This document shows, one piece after another, positions 7,467 to 11,565 of a DNA stretch of 11,565 bases. A model generated the notes under the pieces. It was not told where the DNA came from, did not search any database, and saw only the letters and a list, made by a program, of their open reading frames with translations. Positions within the stretch are counted from its first letter, which is position 1, and every line of letters starts with the position of its first letter. This stretch comes from an uncultured bacterium (GTDB lineage: Bacteria; Verrucomicrobiota; Kiritimatiellia; RFP12; UBA1067), in assembly GCA_946401765.1 (NCBI GenBank), contig CAMIVJ010000050.1, forward strand, positions 1 through 11,565, in the 5' to 3' direction. A program made the translations under genes and the position numbers.

Positions 7467-8216
7467 TCAGCAACGAGGCGAATGAACATCGCCAAATATC
7501 GTGCGGCGCAGAATATCCATAAGCGCTATGGAGGCCGTACGCGCCGGCGCACGCGGGAAAGCATCCGGATCAATCATCTCGTGCGCGCGAATTCGCCAAA
7601 CGACTGTGCGCCCCGCGAGGTCATGCCAGGGCTGTCCCTTCGCGAGAACGGGCGGCTCGCACACCACTGAGACCGGCATCAGCGGCACGCGCGCGCGGAT
7701 TGCGATCTGCGCCGCGCCGCGCCGCCACTGGCGCTCCTTCGCGTCCACTGGCGTGCGCGTGCCCTCCGGAAACACCATCAGGCTCACACCAGAGGCGAGA
7801 AGCTCCACAGCCTCGTCAACAAGACGCGCGGGATCGTCGTTCATCGGAAACGCGCCCTTCACGATAAGCGAGTAGAAGAAGTTGCGTCCTGCGGCCGCCT
7901 TGGCCACGGCAGTGGCGTCCGGCAGAAGCGACGCAAGCACCACCACGTCTATAAGCGTTGGATGGTTCGCCACCACCACGCACCCGCGCGCGGCGGCGAG
8001 GCGAGCGCGGTCTTCGCGCGATATCTCCACGCGGAAGAGACCGGTGGCGCGCCCAGCCCACACGAAGAGGCGCCAGCTCGCCTTCACGAGCGCGCGCTTC
8101 GCCCGCCCCGCGCGCAGAAGAGCAAGCGGAGGAAAGAGCACCGCGCCCAGCAAAAGGCTGCCCAGCGCATAGGCAACGAAGAAGAATCCTCCCAGAACGC
8201 TGCGCGCAAGATGCAT
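7467..8216 (-). CDS. PlsC-type lysophospholipid/1-acylglycerol-3-phosphate acyltransferase
   Basis: This 249-residue enzyme of the LPLAT superfamily transfers an acyl chain from acyl-CoA or acyl-ACP to a lysolipid or similar acceptor at the inner membrane. It shows the catalytic motif NHPTLID (H85 and D90, the HX4D pair), FPEGTR (149-154) for phosphate binding, and VPLMPV (177-182). One hydrophobic segment at residues ~8-35 should anchor it. A reading frame extending back to 8363 exists, but those 49 residues are arginine-rich and overlap the upstream gene. ATG 8216 begins the recognisable protein and follows the upstream TGA (8220-8218) by a single base, which indicates translational coupling. 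The partner is a ketosynthase-like chain-length factor. That pairing is known from aryl polyene-type lipid clusters, so the acceptor may be a special lipid rather than phosphatidic acid precursors. Confidence 0.88.
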   Translation of the reverse strand: MHLARSVLGGFFFVAYALGSLLLGAVLFPPLALLRAGRAKRALVKASWRLFVWAGRATGLFRVEISREDRARLAAARGCVVVANHPTLIDVVVLASLLPDATAVAKAAAGRNFFYSLIVKGAFPMNDDPARLVDEAVELLASGVSLMVFPEGTRTPVDAKERQWRRGAAQIAIRARVPLMPVSVVCEPPVLAKGQPWHDLAGRTVVWRIRAHEMIDPDAFPRAPARTASIALMDILRRTIFGDVHSPRC

Positions 8217-8217
8217 G

Positions 8218-8871
8218 TCACACCGGCGCAAGCGAGAACTGCGCCGTGTCGAACGTCGCCGCCCGCCCCTCGAGAAAGTCAACGAAAGAATCAAACTGCG
8301 CAGGCGACGCGTCGGAACGGCGCAGCATAGCGCGCGCCGCGCCCTTGCCTTCTCCCGGCGCAAGCCGCACCGCGACGGAGCAGGCGGTCTGCGCCGGCTT
8401 CAGCGCACCTTCGTACATTCCGGGCGTCGCCTCCTCCGCATACACGTACAGCACCGGCCCGCCTACGGCCATGGCCTCCAAGAGCCCCATCTCAAGCGAA
8501 CGCTCGCGCGCCGCCACCGCGTTGTATGCGGCCCTGTTTCCCGTTAGAAGCGAAAAAACGCCAGGAGCCGCGTTGTGCACCGACGCGGAAAATCCAGCAG
8601 GCGACATCTCCCCCTCCTCGTGGAACTGGCGCATCAGCTTCGCCGTGACGCCGATCTCTCCCCAGCGCGACGCGAACACCACCGGCACCTCTTCCTCCGG
8701 CCTCACGCGCCACGCCACGGCGATCGCCGCCCGCTCCACTTCCGTGAGCCGGCGCCGCGCAAGAGACGGCACGAACGAGACGTCCGGCTTCGGCGTCTCT
8801 TCCGTCGCCTTCCACACGGCATGAGCCTCGATTCTGAAGCTCAGAACTCTGTCTGCAACATTTTCGCTCAT
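8218..8871 (-). CDS. Beta-ketoacyl synthase-like chain-length factor
   Basis: The 217-residue protein matches the short ketosynthase-like family (Ketoacyl-synt_2 type) annotated as beta-ketoacyl synthase chain length factor. The diagnostic stretch is FASRWGEIG (residues 66-74), SPAGFSASVHNA (90-101) and ARERSLEMGLLEA (121-133). The last stretch sits where a true ketosynthase carries its active-site Cys, and no Cys is present, so it should not condense acyl chains itself. In aryl polyene clusters such proteins accompany an active ketosynthase and an LPLAT acyltransferase. Here only the acyltransferase follows, one base downstream. The gene has its own promoter, whose -10 overlaps the stop codon of the biotin fusion gene, and no Shine-Dalgarno. 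What it partners with in this cell cannot be told from the window. Confidence 0.8.
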   Translation of the reverse strand: MSENVADRVLSFRIEAHAVWKATEETPKPDVSFVPSLARRRLTEVERAAIAVAWRVRPEEEVPVVFASRWGEIGVTAKLMRQFHEEGEMSPAGFSASVHNAAPGVFSLLTGNRAAYNAVAARERSLEMGLLEAMAVGGPVLYVYAEEATPGMYEGALKPAQTACSVAVRLAPGEGKGAARAMLRRSDASPAQFDSFVDFLEGRAATFDTAQFSLAPV

Positions 8872-8879
8872 CGCAGAAC

Positions 8880-8885
8880 ATTATA
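8880..8885 (-). promoter_or_regulatory. Extended -10 promoter embedded in the bioWF stop codon
   Basis: TGGTATAAT lies 8 bases before the ATG at 8871. The first bases of the box are the end of GTA-TAA, the last codon and stop of bioWF, so the two genes share these bases. No good -35 box is present at 16-18 bases. The ten bases GTGGTATAAT are identical to those before the DUF486 gene. Confidence 0.55.
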
Positions 8886-10812
8886 CCACATTTTCGCGTT
8901 TCCACATTCCACATCTCGCGATGGCCGCCGCAGCCGCCGCGAGCTGCTCCTTGGTGTGCGCGCTCATCACCGCCACGCGCAGCCTCGCCGCGCCGCGCGC
9001 GACCGTGGGATAGCGTATGGCCGAGACGAGGAAACCTTCTCTCAAGAGCGCCTCGGCAGCCTTCACCGCCCACCGCTCGTCGCCCACGATGATCGGCACG
9101 ATTGCGCTCTCGCTGCGCGCCGCCACGCCATGCCCGGCAAGTTCTCCGAGGAAGAACGCCACGTTCTCCCTGAGCGCGGCCACTCGCCATGGCTCGGCCT
9201 CCAAGACGGCGAGCGCCGCCTCGCCGGACGCCACTGCCGGCGCGCCAGGCGCGGTGGAGAATATGAACGGACGCGACCTGTTGCGCAGGTACTTCACAAT
9301 GACTCCGGCGCCGCAAGCGAACCCGCCCTCTGACCCAAGCGCCTTCGAGAGAGTTCCCACTGTGACGTCGGGATGGCCACATCCAAAATGCTCAACAAGG
9401 CCGCGTCCTGTACGGCCAACCACGCCCGTGGCATGCGCCTCGTCCACAACGGAGAACGCATCGTTCGCGCGGCATACGGCGAGGAAACGCGGAAGATCCA
9501 GGATGTCGCCGTCCATCGAAAATACGCCGTCCGAAACCACCACGCGGCGGCGGCAGGCTCGCGCGGCGGCGAGGCGGCGGGCAAGTTCGTCCATGTCGCC
9601 ATGGCGGTACACCACCACGTCCGCCCCCGAAAGACGGCATCCATCGATTATCGAGGCGTGGTTGAGCTCGTCCGAGAACACCACGTCTCCCTTCCCCGCG
9701 AGCGCCGTGACCACTCCCACGTTCGCCATGAACCCAGTGGCGTAGAGAATCGCCGCCTCTTCGCCCTTGAACGCCGCGATGCGCCTTTCAAGCGCCTCGT
9801 GCGGAGGCTGCGTGCCGGTGGTGAGGCGCGAGCCGCCGCTGCCTGCGCCCCATGCGTGCGCGGCAGCCGCGGCGGCCCCAGTTACGCGCGGATCGCGGGC
9901 GAGGTCGAGATAGTCGTTCGAGGCGAGCACCACCACGTCGCGCATTGCGCCATCCAAGTCCACGCGCGCAGTCGGCCCAGTCGGCGAATGAAGCGCACGG
10001 CAGCTGCGTGAAAGCCCCGCCTGTTCGATCGCATCAAGCTCGCGGACTATTCCGTCGAGGCGGACCTCGCCCGGTGCATTCGGCGCAGACGGCGCCCCCT
10101 CCACAATAACGCTCTGCCTTTCAAGAAAGCGTATGCACTTCTCCACATCCTCTCGCGGACCGCGGTAGAGGAATATGCGCCCTCCGCAAGGATCACCCGC
10201 TTCCTTCATCACGGTGATTCGCTGATAGCCGATGGACTTCGCCGCCACGTATCCAGTCACGTAGCCAGGATCGTCAGAAACGCACACCTCTCCCACGATG
10301 CCAGGCGCGTTCGCCACCTTAGTCGCGAGCACCACCGCCTCGGCAAAGTGGTTCTTCCCGCGAAACACGCCGCAAACGGCAGTGTCCGCCGCGTCCATCC
10401 TCGTTGCGCGCACGCCCCGCTCTCGGTCTGGCTCAAGGCGCTCGAGCGTGTCGGCGTCCACAAGCATCGCGCCGCGCATCGAGTACGATTCGCGGAACAG
10501 CGCCATTATCTCATTTGCGCGCCCGACGCCGGCCTCGGCAAGAAGCTGCGCCGCGCGTGCGCGCCCTTCGGCGGCGGTGGACACTTCGTTGGTGGAGACG
10601 GCGAGCGCCTTGAGGCGCACCATCTCGCCAGGCTCCTCCACCTTGATGTTGATGAAGTCCGGCGTGCCCTTTTCGTGCGAAAGCGCCCTCTCGGCGAGCG
10701 CCGCCACGGCACGCGGCACAAGGCGCTCGTCCACGATCCTCTCCGCGCCAGACACGTGCTCGCCGCACCGCGACGCGCGCATCTTCACGCAAAATTCGCG
10801 AACCTCACTCAT
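8881..10812 (-). CDS. BioW-BioF fusion: pimeloyl-CoA synthetase / 8-amino-7-oxononanoate synthase
   Basis: This 643-residue bifunctional protein covers two steps of biotin synthesis. Residues ~5-240 are BioW, 6-carboxyhexanoate-CoA ligase (pimelate + CoA + ATP to pimeloyl-CoA), shown by VKMRASRCGEHVSGAER, SHEKGTPDF, RGVRATRMD and YVTGYVAAKSIGYQRIT. A short linker rich in A and P (~239-250) follows. Residues ~251-643 are BioF, the PLP enzyme joining pimeloyl-CoA and L-alanine into 8-amino-7-oxononanoate. It has SNDYLDLA, GSGGSRLTTGT, DEAHATGVVG and TLSKALG, with K490 the PLP lysine. Both halves are full length. I chose ATG 10812 because AGGGGG at 10819-10824 is well placed and BioW homology starts there; an upstream in-frame start at 10869 would only add a basic tail inside bioA. 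The start overlaps the bioA stop by 8 bases, indicating coupling. The fusion could pass pimeloyl-CoA directly between sites, which is inference. Confidence 0.95.
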   Translation of the reverse strand: MSEVREFCVKMRASRCGEHVSGAERIVDERLVPRAVAALAERALSHEKGTPDFINIKVEEPGEMVRLKALAVSTNEVSTAAEGRARAAQLLAEAGVGRANEIMALFRESYSMRGAMLVDADTLERLEPDRERGVRATRMDAADTAVCGVFRGKNHFAEAVVLATKVANAPGIVGEVCVSDDPGYVTGYVAAKSIGYQRITVMKEAGDPCGGRIFLYRGPREDVEKCIRFLERQSVIVEGAPSAPNAPGEVRLDGIVRELDAIEQAGLSRSCRALHSPTGPTARVDLDGAMRDVVVLASNDYLDLARDPRVTGAAAAAAHAWGAGSGGSRLTTGTQPPHEALERRIAAFKGEEAAILYATGFMANVGVVTALAGKGDVVFSDELNHASIIDGCRLSGADVVVYRHGDMDELARRLAAARACRRRVVVSDGVFSMDGDILDLPRFLAVCRANDAFSVVDEAHATGVVGRTGRGLVEHFGCGHPDVTVGTLSKALGSEGGFACGAGVIVKYLRNRSRPFIFSTAPGAPAVASGEAALAVLEAEPWRVAALRENVAFFLGELAGHGVAARSESAIVPIIVGDERWAVKAAEALLREGFLVSAIRYPTVARGAARLRVAVMSAHTKEQLAAAAAAIARCGMWKRENVV

Positions 10813-11565
10813 GGAAATCCCCCTGGCACTCCGGCCCGGGCGGGAGAGCGGCCACGCGCGCGATCGCATCCGCTATGCGGCGCACCGTGGCGGAGTCGGT
10901 GACGAGCGGCGGCATGGCGTACACGAAGTTGGCAAATGGACGCAGCCACACGCCGGTCTCGTCGATCACGCGGTCGATGTCGGCGCGCTCCGGAAGCCTT
11001 TCAACCTCCACCACGCCCGCCGCCCCGAGAACGCGCACGCCCTTCACGTTCGGCATCGCAGCAAGCGGCGCAAGCCCTTCGCGCAGCTCGCCTTCGATGT
11101 GCGCCACCTTAGCCGCGTAGTCTCCATTCGAAAAGAGCTCAAGCGAGGCGTTCGCCGCCGCGCACGCGAGCGGATTTGCCATGTACGTGGGCCCGTGCAT
11201 GAAGGCGCCCACGTCGCCTCGCGAAATCACGTCGGCAACAGCCGAGGACGCAATAGTGGCGGCAAGCGTGATGTGCCCGCCCGTGAGCGCCTTGCCCACG
11301 CACATCACATCGGGCGCTGCGCCGGCGCGCGAATGGGCCCATAGCGGACCCGTCCGGTGGAAGCCTGCCGCAATTTCGTCGAACACCAGCACGAGGTCGT
11401 GCGCGTCGCACACGCGGCGCATCGCGTCAAGATATTCCGGACGGTAGAAGTTCATCGCGTTCGCCGCCTGGAACACGGGCTCGCAGATCATGCCCGCGAT
11501 CTCGCCCTCATGCGCGTCCACAAGCCGCTCCAGCTCCTCCGCCCACTCCGCGAAGGAGGCGGGCG
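10805..11565 (-). CDS. bioA: Adenosylmethionine-8-amino-7-oxononanoate aminotransferase, C-terminal part
   Basis: This PLP enzyme converts 8-amino-7-oxononanoate to 7,8-diaminononanoate using S-adenosylmethionine as amino donor, the step after BioF. About 252 residues are visible; the first ~170-190 lie beyond the window and the frame is open to the edge. Recognisable parts are VFDEIAAGFHRTG, DVMCVGKALTGGH with the PLP lysine in GKALTGG, FMHGPTYMANPLACAAANASL, and the C-terminal GVWLRPFANFVYAMPP. These match E. coli BioA closely and separate it from other class III aminotransferases. The TGA (10807-10805) lies inside the start of bioWF, giving an 8-base overlap. Confidence 0.96.
   Translation of the reverse strand, partial: PASFAEWAEELERLVDAHEGEIAGMICEPVFQAANAMNFYRPEYLDAMRRVCDAHDLVLVFDEIAAGFHRTGPLWAHSRAGAAPDVMCVGKALTGGHITLAATIASSAVADVISRGDVGAFMHGPTYMANPLACAAANASLELFSNGDYAAKVAHIEGELREGLAPLAAMPNVKGVRVLGAAGVVEVERLPERADIDRVIDETGVWLRPFANFVYAMPPLVTDSATVRRIADAIARVAALPPGPECQGDFHE
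10819..10824 (-). promoter_or_regulatory. Ribosome binding site of bioWF
   Basis: AGGGGG on the minus strand, 6 bases before the ATG at 10812 and inside the end of bioA. It supports this start over the longer frame. Confidence 0.65.

Noticed and set aside
8217..8363. N-terminal extension of the acyltransferase to 8363
   Set aside because: The 49 added residues are arginine-rich, overlap the upstream gene and lack similarity to the family. ATG 8216 is directly coupled to the upstream stop.

Overview
This is a GC-rich bacterial window of densely packed genes. Seven of the eight read on the minus strand. One very large secreted protein reads on the plus strand and sits alone between two minus-strand blocks. 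The combination of a huge secreted hydrolase-like protein carrying a LamG domain, a ThrRS without a TGS domain, an in-frame palindromic repeat, and promoters abutting start codons suggests a PVC-superphylum bacterium, possibly of the Kiritimatiellota/Verrucomicrobiota. That placement is inference and could not be tested here.

Block 1 (1-2983, minus; transcription order thrS, infC, cysS) is a translation operon. It has a threonyl-tRNA synthetase that starts directly at its editing domain, an initiation factor IF3 gene that appears to start at an AUC codon and ends in seven prolines, and the N-terminal part of cysteinyl-tRNA synthetase. The usual infC partners rpmI and rplT do not follow infC. 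A 117-bp divergent intergenic region (2984-3100) carries a promoter for thrS and one for the plus-strand gene.

Block 2 (3101-7003, plus) is a single gene for a ~1300-residue exported protein. Its layout is signal peptide, LamG-like domain, beta-sandwich, putative TIM-barrel hydrolase core with a beta insertion, then C-terminal beta-sandwich domains. The LamG part contains a pair of inverted hairpin repeats translated in frame.

Block 3 (7025-11565, minus; transcription order bioA, bioWF, ketosynthase-like factor, acyltransferase, DUF486) begins with biotin synthesis: the C-terminal two thirds of BioA and a BioW-BioF fusion that should convert pimelate to 8-amino-7-oxononanoate on one polypeptide. 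It continues with a ketosynthase-like chain-length factor tightly coupled to a PlsC-type lysophospholipid acyltransferase, a pairing familiar from aryl polyene-type clusters but here without the rest of such a cluster. A small DUF486 membrane protein ends the block and converges on the large plus-strand gene.

Three genes (starts at 3101, 7414 and 8871) share GGTATAAT with the -10 box ending only 6-8 bases before ATG and have no usable Shine-Dalgarno sequence, so they look leaderless. thrS, infC, cysS and bioWF have normally spaced Shine-Dalgarno sequences. No tRNA, rRNA, CRISPR array, insertion sequence or convincing intrinsic terminator was seen, and there is no gene-free stretch longer than about 120 bases.
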